Of a DNA stretch of 18,414 nt, positions 1-5,142 are shown in pieces. Made by a program: the position numbers and the translations under genes. The DNA lies in the NCBI GenBank assembly GCA_031401815.1, contig JANNRW010000417.1, forward strand, positions 1 to 18,414, given 5' to 3'. Source of the stretch: JANNRW01 sp031401815. Lineage in GTDB: Bacteria; Desulfobacterota; Desulfuromonadia; Geobacterales; DSM-12255. The notes below the pieces were generated by a model. That model saw only the letters and a list, made by a program, of their open reading frames with translations. It searched no databases and had not been told where the DNA came from. Position 1 is the stretch's first letter. The number at the start of each line of letters is the position of its first letter.

Positions 1-78
1 TTCTCCTTTTCTGTATTGGGTTTCTTGGTCGAAACACACAATGCCAGATTTGAAGACGGGATGCTCTATTTTCATTAA
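1..78 (+). CDS. possible C-terminal tail of a gene entering from the left
   Basis: Frame 1 is open from the first base to a TAA at 76-78, giving 25 residues that end in RFEDGMLYFH. This could be the end of a gene that begins outside the window. It is too short to assign to a family, and chance openness over 25 codons is quite possible. The following bases (79-131) include GGTGGCC and GGCCCCC tracts just before the next gene. The segment has the feel of the end of an insertion sequence, but no terminal inverted repeat or target duplication can be defined. Confidence 0.25.
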   Translation, partial: FSFSVLGFLVETHNARFEDGMLYFH

Positions 79-131
79 CTGGGTGGCCGTTTAGGCCCCC
101 ATTTTCTGGAATCTACCCACAGATTCTGCGG

Positions 132-494
132 ATGAACCGCAATTATAATCTTGTTATTTTTATACTTATTCTACCATTAACCGCCAACGCCGCCCACCTC
201 CACACCGAAGCCCACTATCAGCGCATCTGGTGCAGCGAACAAGGCGGGATAACAGAATACGTACTTAACGACAAGAGCCGTGTAGACTGTCTCACCGATG
301 AATACGCAGTAGAAGTCGAATTCGCATCAAAATGGAAAGAATCAGTAGGTCAATCCCTTTATTACGGAATTAAAACAGAGAGAAAACCCGGCATACTTCT
401 TATCATGGAAAACGAAACAGACACCCGGAGCTTAAACAAACTGAAGATAATTGGCGAAAAATACAACATCCGCATTTGGATAATAGCCCCTTAA
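132..494 (+). CDS. small exported protein of unknown function, PD-(D/E)XK-like pattern
   Basis: This 120-residue protein has a convincing signal peptide: MNRN, a hydrophobic stretch of about residues 5-17, and a likely cleavage after ANA at 20/21. The mature part is about 100 residues. It carries an acidic pattern, E42, then R50-V-D52, then E61-V-E63, then K67-W68, followed by a GQSLYY motif (73-78) and a hydrophobic strand GILLIME (87-93). The order D...E-x-E...K...Q..Y recalls the PD-(D/E)XK nuclease-like fold, with a non-canonical residue where the catalytic Lys usually lies. C34 and C53 could form a disulfide after export. I have a memory of short hypothetical proteins with the VDCLT and GQSLYY motifs in other proteobacteria, but no named function. 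It is the first gene of a three-gene operon with an HTH protein and an integrase; its stop is 11 bp before the next ATG. The Shine-Dalgarno sequence in front of ATG 132 is poor, so the start is less certain than the frame. Confidence 0.75.
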   Translation: MNRNYNLVIFILILPLTANAAHLHTEAHYQRIWCSEQGGITEYVLNDKSRVDCLTDEYAVEVEFASKWKESVGQSLYYGIKTERKPGILLIMENETDTRSLNKLKIIGEKYNIRIWIIAP

Positions 495-505
495 GAGGAA
501 CCAAC

Positions 506-790
506 ATGCTACGCTACCAACACCTGCTAACAGAATCGCTAAAGCAAATGACCGTCCGGGAACTCTCCAAAGCCGCTAACCTCCCCTTGGGCTCCATCAG
601 CGACCACATCAACAGACCCGACATCGTACCCAGATACGAAACCCTGCGTAAAATATCCAACTACTACAACGAACCGATCTGCGCCCTCATGTGCGAACAC
701 ACCCCCTTCACAGCAGAGCTCATCACAACAATCACAAAACTGCCAATCAATAAAAAGAAAGAACTCCTTGAATTCCTGAGAACAAAATGA
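506..790 (+). CDS. small HTH (XRE/Cro-like) regulator of the integrase operon
   Basis: This 94-residue protein has a helix-turn-helix near its start: LRELSKAANLPLGSISDHIN-type spacing is seen at about residues 15-36 (TVRELSKAANLP then GSISDHINRP), followed by RYETLRKISNYYNEP, the typical fourth and fifth helices of an XRE domain. The C-terminal half (about 63-94) is a predicted helical extension rich in Lys and Glu. I chose the start at 506 because AAGAGGA lies at 493-499 with suitable spacing. The in-frame ATG at 476 sits inside the previous gene, has no ribosome site and would add ten residues unrelated to the domain. The stop codon overlaps the integrase start (ATGA, 787-790), so the two are probably translationally coupled. 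A small HTH protein beside an integrase may act as an excisionase or as a repressor of the operon; this role is inferred from position only. Confidence 0.8.
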   Translation: MLRYQHLLTESLKQMTVRELSKAANLPLGSISDHINRPDIVPRYETLRKISNYYNEPICALMCEHTPFTAELITTITKLPINKKKELLEFLRTK

Positions 791-1971
791 GCTACCGCCC
801 CCACCTCTCAAAAAACAAAAACACCTACCCCGATCAATACGGACAGCAATGGTGGTACGTCGAAATCTGGCCAAACGGCAGAAAGCGCGACAAAACAGGA
901 AAACTCACAGGCGAACGAATAACCTTCAAATTCTTTGGCACAGAAGCAGCAGTAAGGATCTTTGACATAGAACAGCAACGCAAACCAGTCAACCAGCTCC
1001 TACACCTCACAAACCCCACCATCCGCGACATACTGCCACAGTTTCTCGACTACTACCGCCTCGAAGTCGTTCCAGGAACAATGCAAGACTTCATCCGCTC
1101 CAGCAACCACCTCATTCCCCACTTTGGAGACATGCGCTTCAACCAGATCACCAACACCGTAGTACTTGGCTACAAAAACTTAAGACTTGCACAGACATGG
1201 CAGAACAGACCAACCACCAGGCGCACCATCAACAAAGAGCTCGCCTACCTCTCCAGCATCATCAAATGGGCACAGCGAGAAGATCCACCACTCTGCGACA
1301 GCTCAATCAGAATCATCCTCTTTCCTAGGAAACAGACAAAATCACCAATCCAGACAACCCACACCTTCGAAGAAATCAACCACATCATCGCAGAAACCGG
1401 CAGGACACGAACCAGAGGACACCACCAGCACGCAGCAGACATCCAGGCACTGGCAACCCTTATGTACGATGCCGGACTCCGTAGAAACGAAGCCTGCACC
1501 CTCACAAAAGAAAGAATCAGCCTACCGGACAAACCGATAGATCTACCCGGAAACATAAACTACTATGGAGTAATAACCGTAATCAGAAAAGGCGGGAAAG
1601 AAAGCCAGCTGCCAATACTAACAAACAGACTCTACGAACAACTGAAAAATCAAAGCAAAACAGTCAAAACCGGCTATCTCTACATCAACCCCATGACCGG
1701 CACACACTACAAAAACATAAGAGGCGGGCTAAAAGGAGCCAGCCAGCGAGCCGGAGTAGACAAAAGAATCACCCACCACCTACTCAGACACGACTTTGTA
1801 ACCCACCTGCACCAAAGCGGAGTCGATCTAAAAACCATACAAGGGCTTGCCGGCCATGCAGACATTCAAACAACCATGGACATATACAATCACCTTGAAA
1901 GCTCAACAATGAGACAAAGAGCAGGCAACTTCACCGACAAAATAGACAACCAGCCAACCCGTGAAATATAG
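787..1971 (+). CDS. int: tyrosine recombinase (phage/island integrase)
   Basis: This 394-residue site-specific recombinase cuts and rejoins DNA through a covalent 3'-phosphotyrosine. The N-terminal part (about 1-80) has a basic, aromatic WWYVEIWPNGRKR region fitting an arm-binding domain. A SAM-like core-binding domain covers about 84-180, and the catalytic domain about 195-370. All catalytic residues are visible: R232 (GLRRNEA), K268 (IRKGGKE), H331 and R334 (HHLLRH), H357 (LAGHADI) and the nucleophile Y367 (DIYNHL). The gene is full length and uninterrupted, so it is probably active. Its 3' end lies about 100 bp from the 3' end of tRNA-Leu, the classical arrangement for an element integrated into that tRNA. 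The start overlaps the HTH gene stop. Base use is very A/C-rich on this strand; for example only 2 of 60 bases in 1381-1440 are T, unlike the core genes to the right, which supports horizontal origin. Confidence 0.95.
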   Translation: MSYRPHLSKNKNTYPDQYGQQWWYVEIWPNGRKRDKTGKLTGERITFKFFGTEAAVRIFDIEQQRKPVNQLLHLTNPTIRDILPQFLDYYRLEVVPGTMQDFIRSSNHLIPHFGDMRFNQITNTVVLGYKNLRLAQTWQNRPTTRRTINKELAYLSSIIKWAQREDPPLCDSSIRIILFPRKQTKSPIQTTHTFEEINHIIAETGRTRTRGHHQHAADIQALATLMYDAGLRRNEACTLTKERISLPDKPIDLPGNINYYGVITVIRKGGKESQLPILTNRLYEQLKNQSKTVKTGYLYINPMTGTHYKNIRGGLKGASQRAGVDKRITHHLLRHDFVTHLHQSGVDLKTIQGLAGHADIQTTMDIYNHLESSTMRQRAGNFTDKIDNQPTREI

Positions 1972-1990
1972 AAAACCAGCATATAATCAC

Positions 1991-2036
1991 TGTTCCGAAA
2001 TGTTCCGAACTGCCCATGTTGATAACCTGTTGATAA
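1991..2036. repeat. short direct repeats between integrase and tRNA-Leu
   Basis: Two nearly adjacent copies of TGTTCCGAA lie at 1991-1999 and 2001-2009, and two copies of GTTGATAA at 2018-2025 and 2029-2036 (11-bp period). Repeats of about one helical turn next to an attachment site are what integrase arm-binding or excisionase sites look like. No protein binding can be shown from the sequence alone. Confidence 0.5.
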
Positions 2037-2066
2037 ACAAAAAGGGCAATCCTCGCGGAAGCCCTT
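2037..2066 (-). terminator. rho-independent terminator of tRNA-Leu
   Basis: AAGGGC (2042-2047) pairs with GCCCTT (2061-2066) around a 13-base loop. On the minus strand the stem is followed by five T residues (complement of 2039-2043). It lies 9 bases beyond the CCA end of the tRNA. Its location between tRNA and integrase means the element is integrated on the far side of, or within, the terminator. Confidence 0.65.
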
Positions 2067-2074
2067 ATTTACTA

Positions 2075-2161
2075 TGGTGCCGAAGACTGGACTCGAACCA
2101 GCACACCCTTGCGAGCACAAGAACCTGAATCTTGCGTGTCTACCAATTCCACCACTTCGGC
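2075..2161 (-). tRNA. tRNA-Leu (anticodon CAG)
   Basis: This is a complete class II tRNA of 87 bases with encoded CCA (2075-2077 on the complement). The acceptor stem GCCGAAG/CTTCGGC is perfect, with discriminator A. The D loop contains TTGGTAGA. The anticodon stem CAAGA/TCTTG encloses the loop TTCAGGT with anticodon CAG, which reads CUG. A long variable arm and a TTCGAGT T-loop follow. The gene is intact although an integrase sits beside its 3' end, consistent with the element restoring the tRNA 3' portion on integration. Confidence 0.97.
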
Positions 2162-2173
2162 AGTGAGGAGAAA

Positions 2174-2203
2174 TATTTAGCATGAAGTTGTTGATTCATG
2201 CAA
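2174..2203 (-). promoter_or_regulatory. weak sigma-70-like promoter candidate for tRNA-Leu
   Basis: On the minus strand a TTGCAT box (complement of 2198-2203) is followed after 18 bases by TAAATA (complement of 2174-2179), placing a start a few bases upstream of the mature tRNA. The -10 matches the consensus poorly, so this is only a candidate. Confidence 0.3.
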
Positions 2204-2232
2204 GAATTTTATTATGCCAATCCTGGGAAAAA

Positions 2233-2964
2233 TCAGCTGCGCAGTTTTTTGATCGAGCTTGCTAGCGTTGCTACTTCTTCAGGTAATAGGTGCCGGTATT
2301 CACCAGCTTTCAGATTACCTATGGAAACAGTACCATAACTGGTTCTCGTCAGACGAGCCACAAGCAGCCCGACTGCTTCGCACATCCTGCGTACTTGACG
2401 GTATCGTCCTTCATGGATTGCAATCGAGAGCCAGCTGTTTTTTTCATGCACCCTGACAACACTTACTTTGGCAGGAGCTGTCATTCCATCATCAAGCTTT
2501 ATCCCTGTGGAAAGGATTCGCAAAATTTCAGGGGTAATCAGTCCCCGCACCTTGACCAGATACTCTTTCACCACTTCGTGACTCGGATGGGCAAGCCTGT
2601 TCGCCCATTCACCATCATTTGTAAGAAGCAGAAGCCCTTCTGTGTTGAAGTCAAGCCTCCCGACAGGGAAGAGGCGAACCTTGATATCTTTCAACAGATC
2701 GGAAACAATAGGTCTGTTATCCGGATCATTCATTGTTGTCACATAGCCGGATGGCTTGTTGAGCAGGATGTATATTTTTTTATCAGGAACGGTTATCGGT
2801 TTGCCGTCCACCGTAATCAGGTCTACGGCGGAGTCGGCCTTGCTGCCGAGTATATCGACGGTCACACCGTTAACAGCGACCTTCCCTGAGGTGATCAGGG
2901 ATTCAGCCGCACGTCTGGAGGTTACACCTGCCTGCGAAAGTATTTTTTGAAGTCGTTCTTGCAT
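2233..2964 (-). CDS. rluB: 23S rRNA pseudouridine synthase, RsuA/RluB family
   Basis: This 243-residue enzyme converts a uridine of ribosomal RNA to pseudouridine. An S4 RNA-binding domain occupies residues 1-about 50 (ERLQKILSQAGVTSRRAAE, then GKVAVNG). The catalytic domain follows (about 63-235). The family signature VGRLDFNTEGLLLLTND has the catalytic Asp at 105. LNKPSGYVTT (68-77), then AHPSHEVVKEYLVKVRG and RQVRRMCEAVG downstream, are also typical. The LDxNTxGLLLLTNDGE..NRL..HPS form is closer to RluB (23S position 2605 in E. coli) than to RsuA (16S position 516), but the exact target is inferred. The length is slightly shorter than E. coli RluB, which has a C-terminal extension. The gene is monocistronic and points toward tRNA-Leu. 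No terminator is obvious between its stop and the tRNA. A large hairpin lies in its leader. Confidence 0.93.
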   Translation of the reverse strand: MQERLQKILSQAGVTSRRAAESLITSGKVAVNGVTVDILGSKADSAVDLITVDGKPITVPDKKIYILLNKPSGYVTTMNDPDNRPIVSDLLKDIKVRLFPVGRLDFNTEGLLLLTNDGEWANRLAHPSHEVVKEYLVKVRGLITPEILRILSTGIKLDDGMTAPAKVSVVRVHEKNSWLSIAIHEGRYRQVRRMCEAVGLLVARLTRTSYGTVSIGNLKAGEYRHLLPEEVATLASSIKKLRS

Positions 2965-2980
2965 GTTTGTCCATAAGTGA

Positions 2981-3030
2981 ACAGCCCATATCAGAAAATA
3001 CCGCTGAAACGGTTTTCCGAAATGGGCTGT
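2981..3030 (-). promoter_or_regulatory. long imperfect hairpin in the leader of the pseudouridine synthase gene
   Basis: ACAGCCCAT (2981-2989) pairs perfectly with ATGGGCTGT (3022-3030). An inner segment (about 2991-3003) pairs imperfectly with 3010-3020 (TACCG against CGGTTTT and flanks), giving a near-continuous hairpin about 50 bases long. Its lower end is 16 bases from the start codon, so if it lies on the transcript it could affect translation. It does not match a riboswitch class I know and has no T-run on the gene strand, so it is not a normal terminator. Confidence 0.5.
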
Positions 3031-3162
3031 CAGTGTAATAGGTAGTGTGCGCTATCATGAAACTGATCGACTCTTTATTTACCTGAATCTATTGAAAAAC
3101 TCAAGCTAATTCGCCATATTTTAGCTACTGTCGGCGCACCTGAATGAAGAGATCTTCTCCAC

Positions 3163-3191
3163 TTGACACAAAAACCTGCATCTGCTATCAG
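3163..3191 (+). promoter_or_regulatory. sigma-70 promoter of tRNA-Val
   Basis: A perfect -35 box TTGACA (3163-3168) is followed by a 17-base spacer and TATCAG (3186-3191), preceded by TG at 3183-3184 (extended -10). The predicted start is near 3198, two bases before the tRNA, which would leave almost no 5' leader. The -35 box and spacing make it convincing despite the imperfect -10. Confidence 0.6.
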
Positions 3192-3199
3192 AATGTAAA

Positions 3200-3274
3200 G
3201 GGCGATTAACTCAGCGGGAGAGTGCTACCTTCACACGGTAGAAGTCACTGGTTCGATCCCAGTATCGCCCACCA
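3200..3274 (+). tRNA. tRNA-Val (anticodon CAC)
   Basis: This is a complete 75-base tRNA with encoded CCA at 3272-3274 and discriminator A at 3271. The acceptor stem GGGCGAT/ATCGCCC is perfect. The anticodon stem CTACC/GGTAG encloses TTCACAC, so the anticodon is CAC, reading GUG. The T-loop is GTTCGATCC. It is a single gene with its own promoter and terminator. Confidence 0.97.
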
Positions 3275-3287
3275 ATTAACACGCATG

Positions 3288-3316
3288 GCCAGCTCAATCA
3301 AAGCTGGCTATTTTTT
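3288..3316 (+). terminator. rho-independent terminator after tRNA-Val
   Basis: GCCAGCT (3288-3294) pairs with AGCTGGC (3302-3308) around a 7-base loop and is followed by TA and six T residues (3311-3316). It is 13 bases past the CCA end of the tRNA. Confidence 0.85.
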
Positions 3317-3337
3317 ATCTGCATATCGTTTTTATTC

Positions 3338-3399
3338 AGTTTCAATTGAAACTCAAATTGGACTTTCCCCACCTTATTACCCCCCTCAGCATGTTGAGG
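3338..3399. promoter_or_regulatory. two palindromes in the gap before the DUF2959-like gene
   Basis: The 303-base gene-free stretch 3275-3577 holds the tRNA terminator, these palindromes and a sigma-54 promoter. The first is a perfect 16-base palindrome AGTTTCAATTGAAACT (3338-3353). The second is CCTCA-GCATGT-TGAGG (3384-3399), palindromic except for one base pair. They lie about 190-200 and 140-155 bases upstream of the predicted sigma-54 transcription start, the usual distance for enhancer-binding activator sites. That role is inferred. Confidence 0.4.
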
Positions 3400-3513
3400 T
3401 TCCACCATATATTGCGGCTGACGATCCATACATCTCTTTACTGCAACAGTAATCTACCCGCCTAACAGACCGATATAACAGGCATATTTATACTTTGTTT
3501 CCATTTGACACTC

Positions 3514-3530
3514 TTGGCAGAGTAATTGCG
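3514..3530 (+). promoter_or_regulatory. sigma-54 (-24/-12) promoter
   Basis: TTGGCAGAGTAATTGCG has GG at 3516-3517 and GC at 3528-3529 with exactly ten bases between, and keeps the TTGGCA and TTGC cores of the RpoN consensus. The predicted start is near 3541, giving a leader of about 37 bases before ATG 3578. It would drive the lipoprotein gene and the small membrane peptide downstream as far as the terminator at 4442-4470. Confidence 0.75.
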
Positions 3531-3577
3531 ATGATGTCGATAACATAACCACTATCGCACATCTAAAGGAGAACACC

Positions 3578-4225
3578 ATGAAGCTCAGAACCAGGACATT
3601 AGCCATTTTCACAATGCTTCTAGTAAGTACAGCGGCCATTCTCGGCGGTTGCGCAACAACCGGAATGGATAGATCCGTCAAAACATCCAACTCAATCAAG
3701 GAAGTGGATACTGAAATCAGGAAAATGATGGTTCAGATCGATGCAACTGCTGCTTCACTTGATGCCCTTATGTTAGCAGTTCAACCTGATCTGAAAAAAC
3801 CGTTCAACACTTATTCGGAAAATGTTGCCATGCTTGATAAAGAAGGGAAGAAAGTGCTGAAGCGAATGGAAGAGATGAAGTTAAACAGCAAAAACTATTT
3901 TGAAGAGTGGGAAAAACAGGGTGACGCTTTCACTAATCCGCAGATTCGCGAACTGAGTGAAGAGCGCCGCACAAAGCTTGCTGAAATATATGCCCAGGTT
4001 CCTGCCGCAGGCTCCGGAATCAAAGGTGCATTCAACGAGTATCTGACAGATCAAAAAGAGATCCAGAAGTACCTGTCAAACGACCTGACCCCGCAAGGGA
4101 TAACAGGAATAACACCTGTTGCAAAAAAATCAGTTCAAAATCTTGAGATATTAAAGCAGTCCCTTAAGCCGGTGCTCTCTGCACTCGATGATATCAAGGC
4201 AGAGTTGTACACCGGGAAGAAATAG
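3578..4225 (+). CDS. lipoprotein, DUF2959-like
   Basis: This 215-residue protein has a lipoprotein signal peptide: basic MKLRTR, a hydrophobic stretch, and lipobox L22-G-G-C25, with A at +2, which favours the outer membrane by the E. coli sorting rule. The mature part is almost wholly helical and charged. A region of about 100-150, with the pattern YFEEWEKQGDAFTN then IRELSEERRTKL, resembles DUF2959 proteins. The rest (NEYLTDQKEIQKYLSNDLTPQGI) also fits that family. Function is unknown. Coiled-coil packing in the periplasm is likely. The ribosome site AAAGGAG lies at 3566-3572 before ATG 3578. The gene has a sigma-54 promoter and is followed 36 bases later by a stress-type membrane peptide, suggesting an envelope-stress role (inferred). 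Confidence 0.85.
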   Translation: MKLRTRTLAIFTMLLVSTAAILGGCATTGMDRSVKTSNSIKEVDTEIRKMMVQIDATAASLDALMLAVQPDLKKPFNTYSENVAMLDKEGKKVLKRMEEMKLNSKNYFEEWEKQGDAFTNPQIRELSEERRTKLAEIYAQVPAAGSGIKGAFNEYLTDQKEIQKYLSNDLTPQGITGITPVAKKSVQNLEILKQSLKPVLSALDDIKAELYTGKK

Positions 4226-4261
4226 GCAAAGCTGGGAACAACAGGTTAACAGGAGGGCGTC

Positions 4262-4411
4262 ATGTTGTGGACTATCTGTGTAGTACTGATAATACTCTGG
4301 CTTCTGGGATTGGTTACGTCGTATACCATGGGTGGCCTGATCCATATTCTTCTCGTAATTGCAATAATTGTTGTGCTTGTTAGGGTCATTCAAGGACGCA
4401 GGGTGCTCTAG
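4262..4411 (+). CDS. 49-residue lmo0937-family membrane peptide
   Basis: This short gene starts MLWTICVVLIILWLLGLVTS, continues YTMGGLIHILLVIAIIVVLV and ends in the basic tail RVIQGRRVL. Two transmembrane helices (about 3-20 and 25-41) are separated by a short SYTMGG turn. The pattern matches the lmo0937 family of small membrane proteins that are widespread and often found with stress genes; their molecular role is unknown. AGGAGG at 4251-4256, five bases before ATG, is an excellent ribosome site. The gene lies 36 bases after the DUF2959-like gene and before a strong terminator, so the two form one sigma-54 transcription unit. Confidence 0.88.
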   Translation: MLWTICVVLIILWLLGLVTSYTMGGLIHILLVIAIIVVLVRVIQGRRVL

Positions 4412-4441
4412 CCCAAACGATTGTCTACGAAGTCAATTCCA

Positions 4442-4470
4442 CAATAAGGACGCCCTGAGCGTCCTTATTG
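4442..4470. terminator. strong hairpin terminator, possibly bidirectional
   Basis: CAATAAGGACGC (4442-4453) and GCGTCCTTATTG (4459-4470) form a perfect 12-bp stem with the 5-base loop CCTGA. The stem is followed by CTTTACT on the plus strand. It closes the lipoprotein/lmo0937 unit. The next gene starts only 36 bases later, leaving little room for a separate promoter. Confidence 0.8.
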
Positions 4471-4506
4471 CTTTACTAACTTTGCCGGTTTCGGGAGAAT
4501 ATCAGA

Positions 4507-5142
4507 ATGAAGAAAATTATGCGGAACTCCCTTGGACTTGGTTTTCTTGTCTCCCTGATGATCACGGCATGCGCCACTACGATACTCACATCAGACTGGA
4601 AAGACCCGGCATATCAAAAGCAGCCAGAGAAGATCATGGTCATCGGTGTGGCGAAAAAATCGATAAACAAGAGGATTTTCGAGGATGAATTTGTCCGACA
4701 GTTAAAAATCAGGGGAACAGACGCAATCGCGAGCTATAGGGTCATGTCTGACAAAAAACAGAATGATCATACTGTTATTGCCACTAAAATGAAGGAACAT
4801 GGAGCCGATGCACTCCTCATATCGAGGCTGGTCAGTAAAAAGACCGTGCACACCTATATGCCGGCAAAAGTTTATCATCCACCTGAAAAATACGGCAGCT
4901 GGCGAGACTATTACGGCTATGGCTCTGATGAGGTATTAATACCCGGATATATGGCAGAAGACGAATATGCTCTGATGGAAAGCAATCTTTACAACGCCGG
5001 TAGCGACAAAATCATATGGTCAGCCACTTCGGAAACCGAGATGCTGGGCACTGATCTGGAGCAGATCAAATCATATATCGGCATCATGGTAAAAGCTTTG
5101 GAAGATCAGAAACTACTGGGTGGAAGTTCCCATTTGGACTAA
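4507..5142 (+). CDS. conserved lipoprotein of unknown function (DUF4136-like)
   Basis: This 211-residue protein has a signal peptide ending in the lipobox MITAC, lipidated at C22, with A at +2. The mature part begins TTILTSDWKDPAY and contains KIMVIGVAKKSINKRIFEDEFVRQLKIRG, an alternating beta-alpha arrangement, then HGADALLISRLVSKKT and a Tyr/Gly-rich segment (about 119-140: YHPPEKYGSWRDYYGYG). The pattern recalls DUF4136-type and related lipoproteins common in delta-proteobacteria; the function is unknown. A GGGAG (4494-4498) precedes ATG 4507. The promoter is unclear because the terminator hairpin is only 36 bases upstream. Its last 30 bases overlap, tail to tail, the end of the cyclic glucan synthase on the other strand, leaving no intergenic terminator. 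Confidence 0.85.
   Translation: MKKIMRNSLGLGFLVSLMITACATTILTSDWKDPAYQKQPEKIMVIGVAKKSINKRIFEDEFVRQLKIRGTDAIASYRVMSDKKQNDHTVIATKMKEHGADALLISRLVSKKTVHTYMPAKVYHPPEKYGSWRDYYGYGSDEVLIPGYMAEDEYALMESNLYNAGSDKIIWSATSETEMLGTDLEQIKSYIGIMVKALEDQKLLGGSSHLD

Noticed and set aside
476..505. ten-residue N-terminal extension of the HTH protein
   Set aside because: ATG 476 lies inside the preceding gene without a ribosome site; AAGAGGA supports ATG 506.
1890..2183. Minus-strand open frame of 97 codons
   Set aside because: It reads through the tRNA-Leu gene and antisense to the integrase end, with no protein-like features.
2290..2889. Plus-strand open frame of 199 codons
   Set aside because: It is antisense to the well-supported pseudouridine synthase and shows no family pattern.
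3338..3353. GTTTCAATTGAAAC resembles a CRISPR repeat end (ATTGAAAC)
   Set aside because: It occurs once, is a plain palindrome, and no spaced copies or cas genes are present.
3222..3452. Plus-strand open frame of 76 codons
   Set aside because: It begins inside tRNA-Val, runs through its terminator and has no ribosome site.
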